A stretch of 31,388 nt of DNA from an uncultured Desulfovibrio sp. (GTDB taxonomy: Bacteria; Desulfobacterota; Desulfovibrionia; Desulfovibrionales; Desulfovibrionaceae), in contig UQJT01000033.1 in the NCBI GenBank assembly GCA_900541395.1, positions 1 to 31,388 of the forward strand, in the 5' to 3' direction. Both the position numbers and the translations under genes were made by a program. Below, in pieces: positions 1 through 8,111 of this stretch. The notes below the pieces were generated by a model, which was not told the DNA's origin, did no database searches, and saw nothing but the letters and a program-made list of their open reading frames with translations. The stretch's first letter is position 1. Each line of letters starts with the position of its first letter.

Positions 1-1
1 T

Positions 2-781
2 CCGGATCAGGACCCCGCGGACCCTCCGCCCCTGCTGGCGGCCAGCGTGCCTCTGGGCCCCGCCCTGGAGGGCGTGGGCCTGCGCTGCGGCGGCCCCGCC
101 GGGCCGGGCGGCGTCACCGCGTTCAGGGCCGGGCCGGAAGGTCTGACGGCCGTTGTCTCCGGCGGCAAAGACGGCGACGCCCCCCGTCATATATGCGGCA
201 CCGGCTATCTCAGCCTTATCCGCCTGCTGCTTCAGTCGGGCCTGCTCGACGCCGACGGCCGCTTTCGACCCGACGCCCCGGCCGAGCCCGGCCCCCTGGA
301 ATTTCTGCGCGCCCGCCTGGCGGCCTCGCTGCGTCCGGACACGGCTCCCGGTTCCACAGGAGAACTCCTGCTGCCCCTGCCGGGCAAGCTGTTCCTGAGC
401 GCCGGAGACGTGGAGGCCGTACTTCAGGTCAAAGCCGCTTTTTCCCTGGCTGTGGAGCGCTTGCTGGCCGAAGCCGGACTGGCTCCGACCGATCTTCGCC
501 GCATCTGCCTGGCCGGGGCCCTGGGGCGGCACGCTCCCCTGGACGCCTTGGAGGATCTGGGGTTTCTGCCCTCGGGCACTTCGTCCCGCGCCCGCGCGGC
601 GGGCAATACTTCCCTGGAGGGCGCGGCGCTGCTGCTGCGCGAGCCGGGGCGCGACGCTCTGCGCCGCCGCCTGGCCCGGACCGTCGCCGCCCGCCGGGTG
701 TTGGACCTGGCCTCCGACCCCGGCTTTCATCAGGATTTCATCCGTCACATGCGCTTCGGCGACACGCAAAGGATTGTATGA
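2..781 (+). CDS. ASKHA-domain (RACo-like, DUF4445) protein, C-terminal part
   Basis: The frame is already open at the first base, so the gene begins upstream and only about 260 C-terminal residues are present. The fragment reads ASVPLGPALEG, then a GTGYLSLIRLLL segment and an LAGALGRHAPLDAL segment, which resemble the actin-like ATPase (ASKHA) half of RACo-type corrinoid-protein reactivators. In that family an N-terminal 2Fe-2S ferredoxin domain, missing here, feeds electrons for ATP-dependent reductive reactivation of Co(II)-corrinoid methyl carriers. The 3' end overlaps the next gene by four bases (ATGA), so the two are probably co-transcribed and translationally coupled. The corrinoid partner lies outside the window, so the substrate is unknown. 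The family is fairly sure; the precise role is inference. Confidence 0.72.
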   Translation, partial: PDQDPADPPPLLAASVPLGPALEGVGLRCGGPAGPGGVTAFRAGPEGLTAVVSGGKDGDAPRHICGTGYLSLIRLLLQSGLLDADGRFRPDAPAEPGPLEFLRARLAASLRPDTAPGSTGELLLPLPGKLFLSAGDVEAVLQVKAAFSLAVERLLAEAGLAPTDLRRICLAGALGRHAPLDALEDLGFLPSGTSSRARAAGNTSLEGAALLLREPGRDALRRRLARTVAARRVLDLASDPGFHQDFIRHMRFGDTQRIV

Positions 782-2262
782 GTTTTCCCCAAGCCCTGTT
801 TTCGACGCCCACGCCCTTTGTCCGACGCGGGCTGGACGCGTTGGCCCGAGCCGTGGACCTGGTCATGCCCCTGAATGCCGCCCGGCGACGCGAGCTGCCC
901 GACGCCTGCCGTGATCTGTCGGCTCTGCTGACCACCGAACGCGACGGCCTGGAACGTCCCTACTGGACCTCGCCCCGCCTGACTTCGGCCTATCTGCGCT
1001 ATTTTCTGCCCTGGAATCTGGTGCGCCTGACCGCGCTTCTGCCCGGCCTGCCTCTGACCGCTCCCGCCACGCGCCCTTCCGGAGCGGAAGAAAACGGAAC
1101 GGCGACGGCAGGCGCGAACGACGAATTTCTGATCTTCGACCTGGGCAGCGGCCCCTGTACCTTTCCTCTGGCTCTGTGGCTGGCCCGGCCCGACCTGCGC
1201 CGTCTGCCCGTGACCGTGGTGGCCTCGGACAGCGCGCCCCATCCTCTGGACCTGGGACGCCGTATCTTCGACGCCCTGCGGGCCGAGCTCGACCCCGCCT
1301 CGCCCTGGACCCTGCGCACGCTGCGCGCGCCGCTGCACGCCGCCCCCCGCCTGTTGCGCGGGCGTCCCCGTCTGATTACCCTGGGCAACGTGCTCAATGA
1401 ACTGGAAGAACGGGGCCGCCGCGGCGGCTCCGTGCGGGGCCGACTGGCCGCCCTGCTGGACGACGCGGCCCGCCTGCTGGCTCCGGGCGGTCGTCTGCTG
1501 GCCGTGGAACCCGGCACTCGCCAGGGGGGACGGCTGACCGCGACCTTGCGCGACATGGCGCTCGGATGTGCCCTCCGAAACGACGAGGACGACGAAGACA
1601 GAGACGGGGCTGAGAACGACTGGTTCGAGCCCGCCGGAGGAAGCGGCGCGCTCCGCTTCCGCCCCCTGGCCCCCTGCTCGCACTCCGGCCCCTGTCCCAT
1701 GTCGGCCAGGGGCGTCACGGCCTGGTGCCATGTCAACGCCCCGGCCGAAGCCGCGCCGACCGCGCTGACGGAACTGTCGCGCGCGGCCGGTCTGGCCAAG
1801 GAATCCGTCAGCCTGGCCTTCCTGCTGCTGGAACGACTGAACGACAACGCGCCCCTCTCCGCGCGTCCCGCCGACGCCCCCTTCCGAACGGGCGCCCCGG
1901 CGCGCCTGACCGCCCGCCTGATCTCCGACGCCTTCGTGCTGCCCGGCGCGCCGGGACGCGCCCGCTACGCCTGCACCGAACAAGGACTGGCCCTGATACC
2001 GGACGCGGCCTTTCTCCCCCCCGGCGCGTTGTGCGAAGCAACGTCCACGCCCCGCGTCGACGCCAAATCCGGCGCGCGGATCATGACTTTGCCCGGACGC
2101 GAGGCGGCCGCGCCCGCCCGAACGCCGAGCCGGGACGGCGCAAGCCCCCGGCCTGCGGGACAAGGCCGCGCCTCCGGACGCCCCGGAGAACGCCTCCGGG
2201 CCGCCCCCGCCGGACGCGCGGACAAAAAACGCTCCACCTCAAAACGGACGCGCAAACGCTGA
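778..2262 (+). CDS. Rsm22-family ribosomal small-subunit methyltransferase-like protein
   Basis: The protein has 494 residues. It has a class I SAM-binding motif (DLGSGP, residues 121-126), an LGNVLNEL motif and, at residues 300-318, the pattern C-S-H-x3-C-P...W-C-H. This cysteine/histidine pattern is typical of the Rsm22 family, the mitochondrial and bacterial small-ribosomal-subunit assembly factors proposed to bind an Fe-S cluster. The ATG at 778 overlaps the stop of the upstream gene, which fixes the start by coupling. The last ~50 residues are a low-complexity Ala/Arg/Pro/Lys tail that may bind RNA. The gene ends 26 bp from the convergent MATE gene. The family call is good. Whether the bacterial protein methylates rRNA is not shown by sequence. 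Confidence 0.8.
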   Translation: MSFPQALFSTPTPFVRRGLDALARAVDLVMPLNAARRRELPDACRDLSALLTTERDGLERPYWTSPRLTSAYLRYFLPWNLVRLTALLPGLPLTAPATRPSGAEENGTATAGANDEFLIFDLGSGPCTFPLALWLARPDLRRLPVTVVASDSAPHPLDLGRRIFDALRAELDPASPWTLRTLRAPLHAAPRLLRGRPRLITLGNVLNELEERGRRGGSVRGRLAALLDDAARLLAPGGRLLAVEPGTRQGGRLTATLRDMALGCALRNDEDDEDRDGAENDWFEPAGGSGALRFRPLAPCSHSGPCPMSARGVTAWCHVNAPAEAAPTALTELSRAAGLAKESVSLAFLLLERLNDNAPLSARPADAPFRTGAPARLTARLISDAFVLPGAPGRARYACTEQGLALIPDAAFLPPGALCEATSTPRVDAKSGARIMTLPGREAAAPARTPSRDGASPRPAGQGRASGRPGERLRAAPAGRADKKRSTSKRTRKR

Positions 2263-2288
2263 AGGCTCTTCCCTCAGCGCTTCAGGCC

Positions 2289-3650
2289 TCAGCGGCGGTC
2301 CCGCCTCCGGCCCACAAGGAACAGCCCCACGGCCAGCAGCAGCGTCAGCGCCTCGGACACCGTGGTGGCATAAAAAATGCCGATGTCGCCCAAGCGACGC
2401 GGCAACAGCATCAGCATGCTCACGGGCAGCGCAAAGCTGCGGCCGGCCGCCACCAACATGGAGCTGGCGGCCCACTGCATGCCGGTAAAAGTCGAGGCAA
2501 GCACCATGTTCACGCCGCTGAACAAAAAAGCCCAGCGGCAGGCATGCAGAAAATTCAGAGTCAGGGCCGAGGCGGCCGGAGCATCGGGCAGAAAAAGCGC
2601 GGTGAGCAGGTGCGGCCCCAGGGACAGAAAGACGAAAAAGCCCACGCCCAGCGTCACAACCGCCACCAGCGCCGTACGCAGGAAGGCGGACACCCGGGCG
2701 CGGTCCCGCGCGCCCCGGTTGACGCTGATGATGGGCGCCAGGGAATCGCCTATGCCGTAAAACATGGTAAGACCCAGCAAAGTGGCGTAATTGACCACGG
2801 TAAAGGCCGCCACCCCGTCGGGCCCCAGGCGACTGATGAGAATGCGGTTGAAAAGCAGAATGACGATGCCCGCCGAAATTTCGTTGATAAATTCGGAAGC
2901 GCCGTTCCAAGCCGTGAACAGCACCTCGCTCCAGCGCCCCCAGGCCCGGGGAGGCAACAGTCGATACGATGAGCGACGCGAAAAAAAGTGCGAGGCCAAA
3001 ATCAAACAGGGCAGGGCGTAGGCCAGCCCCGTGGCCAAAGCCGCGCCCCGGACGCCCATGCCCCATGCGCCCACCAACAGGGCGTCCAACGCCACGTTGA
3101 GAGCCGCGCAAAGTCCCATGCCCACGCCGGCCAGCACCGGCCGCCCGTCCACCCGGATGAAATAGCTCAGCGCGTAGCAGAGCGGAAATACCGGCCCGAA
3201 CAGGAGCAGCACGGTCAAGTAGTCGGAACTGTAGGGCCGCAAAGCTTCGTCCGCGCCCAGAAAATCCAGAAACGGCCCTCGCAGGATGAAGGCCGCGCCG
3301 CAAATGAGCACGGTGAGGACCATGAGCGCCAGCATGGTTTTGATCAACACGGCCGACGCCCTCTCCCGATTGCCCTCGCCCATGTGACGTCCGGCGCGCA
3401 CCGAACCGCCCGTGGCCAGCATGATCCCCAGGCCCGAAACAAAACTCCAGGCGGGCACCACCAGATTGACGCCCGCCAGAGACATGGCCCCGGCGTAACG
3501 CCCCACGAAAATGCCGTCCACAATGGTCGCGGACCCCGTGGCCACCATAGACAGGACCCAGGGCAGACTGTAGCGCGCAAAGGTGCGCGCCACCGGGCCG
3601 GACAGCATGTCGTGCTCGGTCCCGTTCTTTTTGATGTCCGTTTCGTTCAT
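2289..3650 (-). CDS. MATE-family multidrug/Na+-coupled efflux transporter
   Basis: The protein has 453 residues in about twelve hydrophobic segments forming two related halves, with the MATE-type start LPWVLSMVATGSATIVDGIF and later an FNRILISRLGPDGVAAFTVV segment. MATE proteins sit in the inner membrane and export cationic drugs or metabolites using H+ or Na+ gradients. A longer in-frame start exists upstream, but the ATG at 3650 (MNETDIKK) was chosen because it overlaps the stop of the TetR gene by four bases and removes a non-membrane Gly/Arg-rich extension. It forms an operon with that TetR gene, so expression is probably repressed by it and induced by a transported compound. The substrate cannot be read from the sequence. 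Confidence 0.88.
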   Translation of the reverse strand: MNETDIKKNGTEHDMLSGPVARTFARYSLPWVLSMVATGSATIVDGIFVGRYAGAMSLAGVNLVVPAWSFVSGLGIMLATGGSVRAGRHMGEGNRERASAVLIKTMLALMVLTVLICGAAFILRGPFLDFLGADEALRPYSSDYLTVLLLFGPVFPLCYALSYFIRVDGRPVLAGVGMGLCAALNVALDALLVGAWGMGVRGAALATGLAYALPCLILASHFFSRRSSYRLLPPRAWGRWSEVLFTAWNGASEFINEISAGIVILLFNRILISRLGPDGVAAFTVVNYATLLGLTMFYGIGDSLAPIISVNRGARDRARVSAFLRTALVAVVTLGVGFFVFLSLGPHLLTALFLPDAPAASALTLNFLHACRWAFLFSGVNMVLASTFTGMQWAASSMLVAAGRSFALPVSMLMLLPRRLGDIGIFYATTVSEALTLLLAVGLFLVGRRRDRR

Positions 3651-4207
3651 CGGCCGGCCTCCGCGCCCGCTCCCAGGCCCCCGCGCACGGCCCGCAGCAC
3701 CAGGGCGGGCGCGTCGTTGAGCGCCACTTCTCCCGCGTCCACACCGGCCCACGCCGAGCATATCAGCATATCGATACAGCGCGCGGCCCAGGCCAGGGGT
3801 ATGCCGTCGCCCATGCCGCCCTCGGCCCGCCAGGCCGTCAGCAGTTCCTCCCAGGCTCGACGGTAGGCGGCGTCGGCCCGGGCCAGCTCCGGATCGTCCT
3901 CGCGCCAGGCTTCGTTGAGGAGAAAGCCGAAGGGCAGTCCCGCCGGCACCAGACCGGCCACGGCCAGGGCCAGCCGCTCCTCGGCCGGGGCCCGCATGGT
4001 CAGCAGCGGTTCCATAATTTCCCGCCCGATGGCGTACGATTCCAGCATGAGCGCGCGGATCAGCCCGTCGCGCGAGCCGAAACGGCGAAACAGCGTGGCC
4101 CGCCCCAGGTGAACGGCGTCGGCTATTTCATCCATAGACGCCGCGGGCTTTTTGCTCAGTACGGGCAACACGGCCCGCAGCAGATCGCGGGTGGCGCATT
4201 TGGTCAT
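3647..4207 (-). CDS. TetR/AcrR-family transcriptional regulator
   Basis: The protein has 186 residues. An N-terminal helix-turn-helix lies at about residues 22-45 (MDEIADAVHLGRATLFRRFG, then SRDGLIRALM), the usual TetR DNA-binding layout, followed by a helical ligand-binding domain that cannot be assigned a ligand. It is the first gene of a two-gene leftward operon with the MATE transporter, overlapping it by four bases. This is the classic arrangement of a local repressor of an efflux pump. The inverted TGATAC repeats at 4280-4321 lie between this gene and the divergent radical SAM gene and are the likely operator, so it may autoregulate and may also affect the divergent gene. Confidence 0.88.
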   Translation of the reverse strand: MTKCATRDLLRAVLPVLSKKPAASMDEIADAVHLGRATLFRRFGSRDGLIRALMLESYAIGREIMEPLLTMRAPAEERLALAVAGLVPAGLPFGFLLNEAWREDDPELARADAAYRRAWEELLTAWRAEGGMGDGIPLAWAARCIDMLICSAWAGVDAGEVALNDAPALVLRAVRGGLGAGAEAGR

Positions 4208-4279
4208 GGCTTCCTTACGGGCAACACGGCCCGCCTTTGTTTGACGGGATTACCCGGGTCGGCCCGGTTCCTTCCGGGA

Positions 4280-4321
4280 AATGATACTTTTTCAACTCAT
4301 TTGATACGCAAAAGTATCATT
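4280..4321. promoter_or_regulatory. Palindromic operator region, candidate TetR binding sites
   Basis: Two perfect 12-bp inverted arms, AATGATACTTTT at 4280-4291 and AAAAGTATCATT at 4310-4321, flank an 18-bp spacer. Inside this, TGATAC at 4302-4307 pairs with GTATCA at 4314-4319 across 6 bp. The TGATAC core therefore occurs three times, two of them as direct repeats 20 bp apart. The site is in the AT-rich divergent region between the TetR gene and the radical SAM gene. A double TetR operator is the simplest reading. Binding is inferred. Confidence 0.6.
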
Positions 4322-4493
4322 CACAAGACTCCAAAAAGTCAAGCTCCAAGGGATAGAAACGGCTCCCGCCCCTGGCCGCCAAAAACGGCAAAAATACAAA
4401 GAGACAAATAGCTTATCATTGAAGCAAAGCCCCGGATTCAAGCTATGGTGGAAGGCGATGCCGCCGGAAAACCGGCGTGAACAGGAGTGGTTC

Positions 4494-5975
4494 ATGAAAC
4501 TCGGCTTCAAGCAAAAACTGGCTTTGGGCGCGCTGGACAAGGCCGTGGATTTCGTACGCCGCGACCCGGAACGCTATCTGCCCGCCGTACTGCGTATTGT
4601 GGAACGACTGGACGGCGATCACATGTATCAGGATGTCTACGATTATTTGCGACGTATGCTGGACGACAAGGACAACAACGCCCGCGCCTTCGCCATGCGT
4701 ATGCTGCGCGAGGCCGATCCGTTGTTTCTGCGCCGCTTCGTAAGCAATTTTCTGGTTCGGAGCGGCATTATCGGGTATGCCCGTCAAAAGGCTCTCAGCG
4801 CCGAGTTGGACTGCAACATCCCCTGGGCCATTCTCATGGACCCCACCAGCGCCTGCAACCTGCACTGCACGGGCTGTTGGGCCGCCGACTACGATCACGG
4901 CTCGCACCTGCCGTACGAGGTGCTGGACCGCATCGTGCGCGAGGGAACCGAACTCGGCACCCATTTCTACCTCTTTTCCGGCGGCGAACCGCTGGTGCGC
5001 AAAAACGTGGCGTTGCGTCTGTGCCGAGAGCATCCGGACTGCTTCTTCCTGGCCTTCACCAACGGCACCCTGGTGGACGAGGAGTTTGCCGACGCCCTGC
5101 GCGAGGTGGGCAACTTCACCCTGGCTTTCTCCATCGAAGGCTTTGAAGAAGAAACCGATATGCGCCGGGGCAAGGGCACATACCGGAAAGTCATCCGGGC
5201 CATGAATTTATTGCGCAAAGCCCGCGTACCCTTCGGCTTTTCCACTTGCTACCACGCCAAGAACACTCATGTGGTGGGCTCGGACGCCTATATGGACTTC
5301 CTGATCGACAAAGGCGCCATTTTCGCCTGGTATTTCACATACATGCCAGTGGGCAACGACGCCGTGCCCGAGCTTCTGGCCAGCGCCGAGCAACGGGCCT
5401 TCATGTACAGGCAGGTACGCCGCTTCCGCTCCACCAAGCCCATTTTCGCCCTCGATTTCTGGAACGACGGCGAATACGTGGGCGGCTGCATCGCCGGCGG
5501 CCGCCGCTATCTGCACATCAACGCCAACGGCGACGCCGAGCCCTGCGCCTTTATCCACTACGCCGACACCAACATCAAAGACGGCACGCTGCTCGACGTG
5601 CTGCAATCGCCTCTGTTCCGGCAATATCGTCGCCATCAACCCTTCAACCGCAATCACTTGCGCCCCTGTCCCCTGCTCGACAATCCGGGCGCTCTGGCTC
5701 ACATGGTGCGCGCCTCCGGGGCCCGGTCCACGGATATGGCCAGCCCCGAACCGGTGACCTCCCTGACGGCCAAATGCCGCGACGCGGCCCGCCGCTGGTC
5801 CCCGGCAGCCGAAGCCCTGTGGGCGCAAAAGGACGACAGCCATGCCTCTGACCCGGTCCCGGCCCTATACCCCTCCTTTCTGGCTGCACAATCGCCATGC
5901 CCTGACCATCTGGCCTGCGGTATTCCGAAAGCCGAACCCCTTGCCCGCGTCGCGCACACGTCTGGCAACCGCTGA
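4494..5975 (+). CDS. Radical SAM/SPASM-like protein with unusual 3' overlap
   Basis: From the chosen ATG the protein has 493 residues. The radical SAM 4Fe-4S motif C-x3-C-x2-C is at residues 121-128 (CNLHCTGC), followed by the FSGGEP motif. The C-terminal part has further cysteines (GGCIAGG, AEPCAF, RPCPLLDN) as in SPASM-type auxiliary cluster regions. The first ~100 residues are helical and lack the motif. In-frame starts also exist at 4419 (TTG) and 4458 (ATG). The ATG at 4494 is preferred because AGGAG lies at 4483-4487, six bases upstream. The frame continues 134 bp into the next gene; its last ~45 residues look unlike a conserved domain and probably reflect overlap or a lost stop. The substrate is unknown. 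Confidence 0.82.
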   Translation: MKLGFKQKLALGALDKAVDFVRRDPERYLPAVLRIVERLDGDHMYQDVYDYLRRMLDDKDNNARAFAMRMLREADPLFLRRFVSNFLVRSGIIGYARQKALSAELDCNIPWAILMDPTSACNLHCTGCWAADYDHGSHLPYEVLDRIVREGTELGTHFYLFSGGEPLVRKNVALRLCREHPDCFFLAFTNGTLVDEEFADALREVGNFTLAFSIEGFEEETDMRRGKGTYRKVIRAMNLLRKARVPFGFSTCYHAKNTHVVGSDAYMDFLIDKGAIFAWYFTYMPVGNDAVPELLASAEQRAFMYRQVRRFRSTKPIFALDFWNDGEYVGGCIAGGRRYLHINANGDAEPCAFIHYADTNIKDGTLLDVLQSPLFRQYRRHQPFNRNHLRPCPLLDNPGALAHMVRASGARSTDMASPEPVTSLTAKCRDAARRWSPAAEALWAQKDDSHASDPVPALYPSFLAAQSPCPDHLACGIPKAEPLARVAHTSGNR

Positions 5976-6816
5976 CGGCGACTTTGTGGACGTGGACTTC
6001 ATGCCCGTGACCCCCGGCGAGCGCAGCCGCCGGGCGGTCATTCTTTCGCACGGGCTGGAAGGACACAGCCGCCGCCCTTACATGTTGGGCATGGCCCACG
6101 CTCTGCACAGCGCGGGATGGGACGTCTTGTCCCGCAACCTGCGCCACTGCTCGGGCGAGGTGTCCTGTTCGCCGTATCTGTACCACGACGGCGAGGTGGC
6201 CGACATCGACATGCTCATCCGCCTGTGCGAGGAAAAGGGCTATGACCGGGTGGCCCTGGTGGGCTTCAGCATGGGCGGCAATCAGACCCTGAAATATCTG
6301 GGCGAAGAAAAAGACGACGTGCCCGGCTCCGTGGTGGGGGCGGTGGTCTTTTCCGTACCCTGCGATCTGGCGGGCAGCGCGGCCCTGCTGTGCCAGCCGG
6401 GGTACCGCCCGTATCGCCTGTACTTCATGACCACCCTCCAGGCCAAAATCGACTCCATCATCAAACAGTGCGACGCCGTCAACGGCAAGGACCTGGAACG
6501 TCTGTGGGATTACGCCGTATTCGACGAGCCCTTCGACACGCCCCTGAACGGCTGCTCCACTCCGCGCGCCTATTGGGAACAGGCATCCTGTCTCCCTGTG
6601 TTGGATCGCATCCGCGTCCCCACTCTGCTGGTCAACGCCTGGGACGACCCCTTCCTGTCCACGTCCTGCTATCCCCTTCGGGCGGCCGAACAGTGTCCCG
6701 ATTTCTTTCTGGAAATCCCCGAACACGGCGGCCACACCGGCTTCGTCAGTTTCAATCCCGAAAACCGTTACTGGTCCGAGCAAAGGGCCCTGGACTTTCT
6801 GGCCGACATCGCCTGA
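5842..6816 (+). CDS. YheT-family alpha/beta hydrolase
   Basis: The protein has 324 residues. It matches the YheT/EMB8 type of alpha/beta hydrolase: an N-terminal HALTIWPAVFR segment, DGDFVDVDF, the oxyanion segment SHGLEGHSRRPY, a nucleophile elbow G-F-S-M-G-G, the acid segment WDDPF and the C-terminal histidine in EHGGHTGF. These give a plausible Ser-Asp-His triad. Family members are carboxylesterase-like hydrolases of poorly known substrate. The N-terminal conserved segment lies inside the region shared with the upstream radical SAM frame, so the start cannot be moved far downstream and the overlap looks real. No clear ribosome binding site precedes the ATG, which fits translational coupling to the upstream gene. 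Confidence 0.85.
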   Translation: MPLTRSRPYTPPFWLHNRHALTIWPAVFRKPNPLPASRTRLATADGDFVDVDFMPVTPGERSRRAVILSHGLEGHSRRPYMLGMAHALHSAGWDVLSRNLRHCSGEVSCSPYLYHDGEVADIDMLIRLCEEKGYDRVALVGFSMGGNQTLKYLGEEKDDVPGSVVGAVVFSVPCDLAGSAALLCQPGYRPYRLYFMTTLQAKIDSIIKQCDAVNGKDLERLWDYAVFDEPFDTPLNGCSTPRAYWEQASCLPVLDRIRVPTLLVNAWDDPFLSTSCYPLRAAEQCPDFFLEIPEHGGHTGFVSFNPENRYWSEQRALDFLADIA

Positions 6817-6860
6817 CTTTTCCGCTTCCGCATGGTTGGCGGCGCGGGGTCCCCGGTCTG

Positions 6861-7150
6861 GAGCAGATTAACTTAATGTACAATTTTATTTGAGACACGC
6901 CCGCTTCGGCATCTAGAGCATTTTGCTTTTGAAATTGTCCCATTTCAAAAGCGGCGCTGCCGTCATTTCGCCTGAAAAGCGTGGTTTTCAGGCTCATTCG
7001 GCGCGGGCGGCCGCTTCCGCGGCCGCCGGAGCGGTTGCCGTTTTCAACAGCAAACCGCTCTAACAGCGCCAATGAATTGCGCTTATGCCTTCGCGGCGAC
7101 CGCCTGCTCCGCAGCCGGAAGAGTATTTTCAAGCCGAAACAGCTCTAAAA
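6861..7150. repeat. Intergenic repeat copy A (occupied by a nested element)
   Basis: The outer parts match the repeat at 10768-10915. The left part starts GAGCAGATTAACTT and runs to GACACGCCCGCTTCGGCATC; the right part, from 7063 (ACAGCGCC), runs through GCTTATGCCTTCGCGGCG to AAGCCGAAAC. Between them sits a 149-bp multi-hairpin segment listed separately. This occupies most of the 450-bp gap between the hydrolase and glutaredoxin genes. The rest, 7151-7254, holds only a small AAACGCC/GGCGTTT hairpin (7180-7196). Confidence 0.6.
6914..7062. mobile_element. 149-bp REP/MITE-like multi-hairpin element
   Basis: The segment is bounded by a short terminal inverted repeat, TAGAGC at 6914-6919 and GCTCTA at 7057-7062. 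It holds four stem-loops in a row: GCTTTTGAAAT/ATTTCAAAAGC (6925-6952), GCCTGAAAA/TTTTCAGGC (6970-6993), CGGCCGC/GCGGCCG (7008-7025) and GAGCGGTT/AACCGCTC (7029-7060). The related repeat at 10768-10915 lacks it: there the flanks join with only CG between ATC and ACAGC. No protein is encoded. A small non-autonomous element or REP/BIME-like insertion is inferred. Confidence 0.55.
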
Positions 7151-7266
7151 GACTGGCCTTTTCCTCCGCACGGGGGTATAAACGCCGTAGGCGTTTCCTC
7201 GTGTCCGTTCGCCGCCGGTCCTGTCCGCCGGCCCCTGTTTTTTCGCACCGCGTCAGGAGTTAATCC

Positions 7267-7707
7267 GTGAACATCATTCTTATCGCAGCGGCGCTGATCG
7301 TACTGGCGATTCTGGTGGGGTGGCGCATGCGTCCTTCCGCCTCGTCCCCCAAGACACCCCCCGACGCCTCCTCAAAAACGACCAGCCTGACCCCCGAACA
7401 AAGCGCTCTGCTCGAGCTGGGATTGCATCCCGGCGAAGACGGCATCCCGCTTATGTATGCGCTGGAAACCTGCCGTCATTGTCGCAAAACGCGCGAATTT
7501 CTGGAAGAAAACAAGGTGCAATACCACCTTGTCTACGTGGATCGGTTTTCGGGCGAGGCCCGGTCCAACCTGATGGACAAAGTGCGGGCCTTCAACCCCC
7601 GCGGCTCGTTCCCTACCATCGTGATGCCCGGCGGCAAGACCGTGGTGGGTTTTCGCGAACAACTTTTGAGGGAGGCCCTGCTCCATGACTCCGGAAGCGC
7701 TGCTTGA
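7267..7707 (+). CDS. Membrane-anchored glutaredoxin-like thiol oxidoreductase
   Basis: The protein has 146 residues. A hydrophobic N-terminal segment (about residues 3-19) looks like an uncleaved membrane anchor, followed by a Ser/Pro/Lys-rich linker and a thioredoxin-fold domain. The redox motif C-R-H-C is at residues 69-72, the cis-proline segment is FPTIVM and a VVGF glycine segment follows, all as in glutaredoxins. The GTG start is supported by AGGAG at 7255-7259 with seven bases of spacing. Its 3' end overlaps the ferredoxin-thioredoxin reductase gene by 23 bp, so the two probably form one redox relay in which the reductase reduces this protein. Topology (cytoplasmic or periplasmic) cannot be fixed from the sequence. 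Confidence 0.85.
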   Translation: MNIILIAAALIVLAILVGWRMRPSASSPKTPPDASSKTTSLTPEQSALLELGLHPGEDGIPLMYALETCRHCRKTREFLEENKVQYHLVYVDRFSGEARSNLMDKVRAFNPRGSFPTIVMPGGKTVVGFREQLLREALLHDSGSAA

Positions 7708-8014
7708 GGCCCTGCGCGCCTCGGAAGAACCCAAAGGCTACTATCTGCACGCCGACGTCGGCCACTGTCTGGAAACGGCGGAAAGCCTGTTGGACAACAA
7801 GGCGCGGTACGGTTATCTGTGCTGCCCCTGCCGTCTGCCCTGCGAAAACGAAACCAAAGATGCGGACATTGTCTGCCCCTGCGAATACCGCGACGCCGAC
7901 GTGGCGGAATACGGAGCCTGTTACTGCACGCTGTTCGTCTCGGCCGAGCACCGGGACGATCCCGACTTCTACCCCGAGGTGGACGAGCGGCGGCCTCCGG
8001 AAAAAACGGTCTGA
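7685..8014 (+). CDS. Ferredoxin-thioredoxin reductase catalytic (beta) chain
   Basis: The protein has 109 residues. It carries three C-x-C motifs in the order of the FTR catalytic chain: C47-P-C49, C64-P-C66 and C79-Y-C81, the last in the context DVAEYGACYC. In FTR these cysteines ligate a 4Fe-4S cluster next to a redox-active disulfide, letting one-electron ferredoxin reduce a two-electron thiol partner. Plant enzymes have CHC where this has CYC, and the spacings differ slightly, as is usual for anaerobe homologues. Extra cysteines lie at 46 and 53. No variable (alpha) chain is nearby. Gene overlap with the glutaredoxin-like protein points to that protein as the partner. Confidence 0.9.
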   Translation: MTPEALLEALRASEEPKGYYLHADVGHCLETAESLLDNKARYGYLCCPCRLPCENETKDADIVCPCEYRDADVAEYGACYCTLFVSAEHRDDPDFYPEVDERRPPEKTV

Positions 8015-8060
8015 GCCCCGGTTCCCCGCTCCGGTCGCTCGCGCCGAAGGTTCCCCTTTT

Positions 8061-8084
8061 CCCCCCCTCCGCCGGGGGCTTTTT
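8061..8084 (+). terminator. Intrinsic terminator after the FTR gene
   Basis: CCCCC (8063-8067) pairs with GGGGG (8074-8078) around a TCCGCC loop, followed by CTTTTT. It lies 47 bases after the FTR stop and before the TIGR04076 gene. Confidence 0.6.
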
Positions 8085-8111
8085 CCGTTTCCTTCCCCCA
8101 GGAGTCCCGTC

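Noticed and set aside
193..777. Upstream extension of the Rsm22-like frame to 193
   Set aside because: It overlaps the ASKHA-protein coding region out of frame and gives an Arg/Pro-rich, non-conserved sequence; the ATG at 778 is coupled to the preceding stop.
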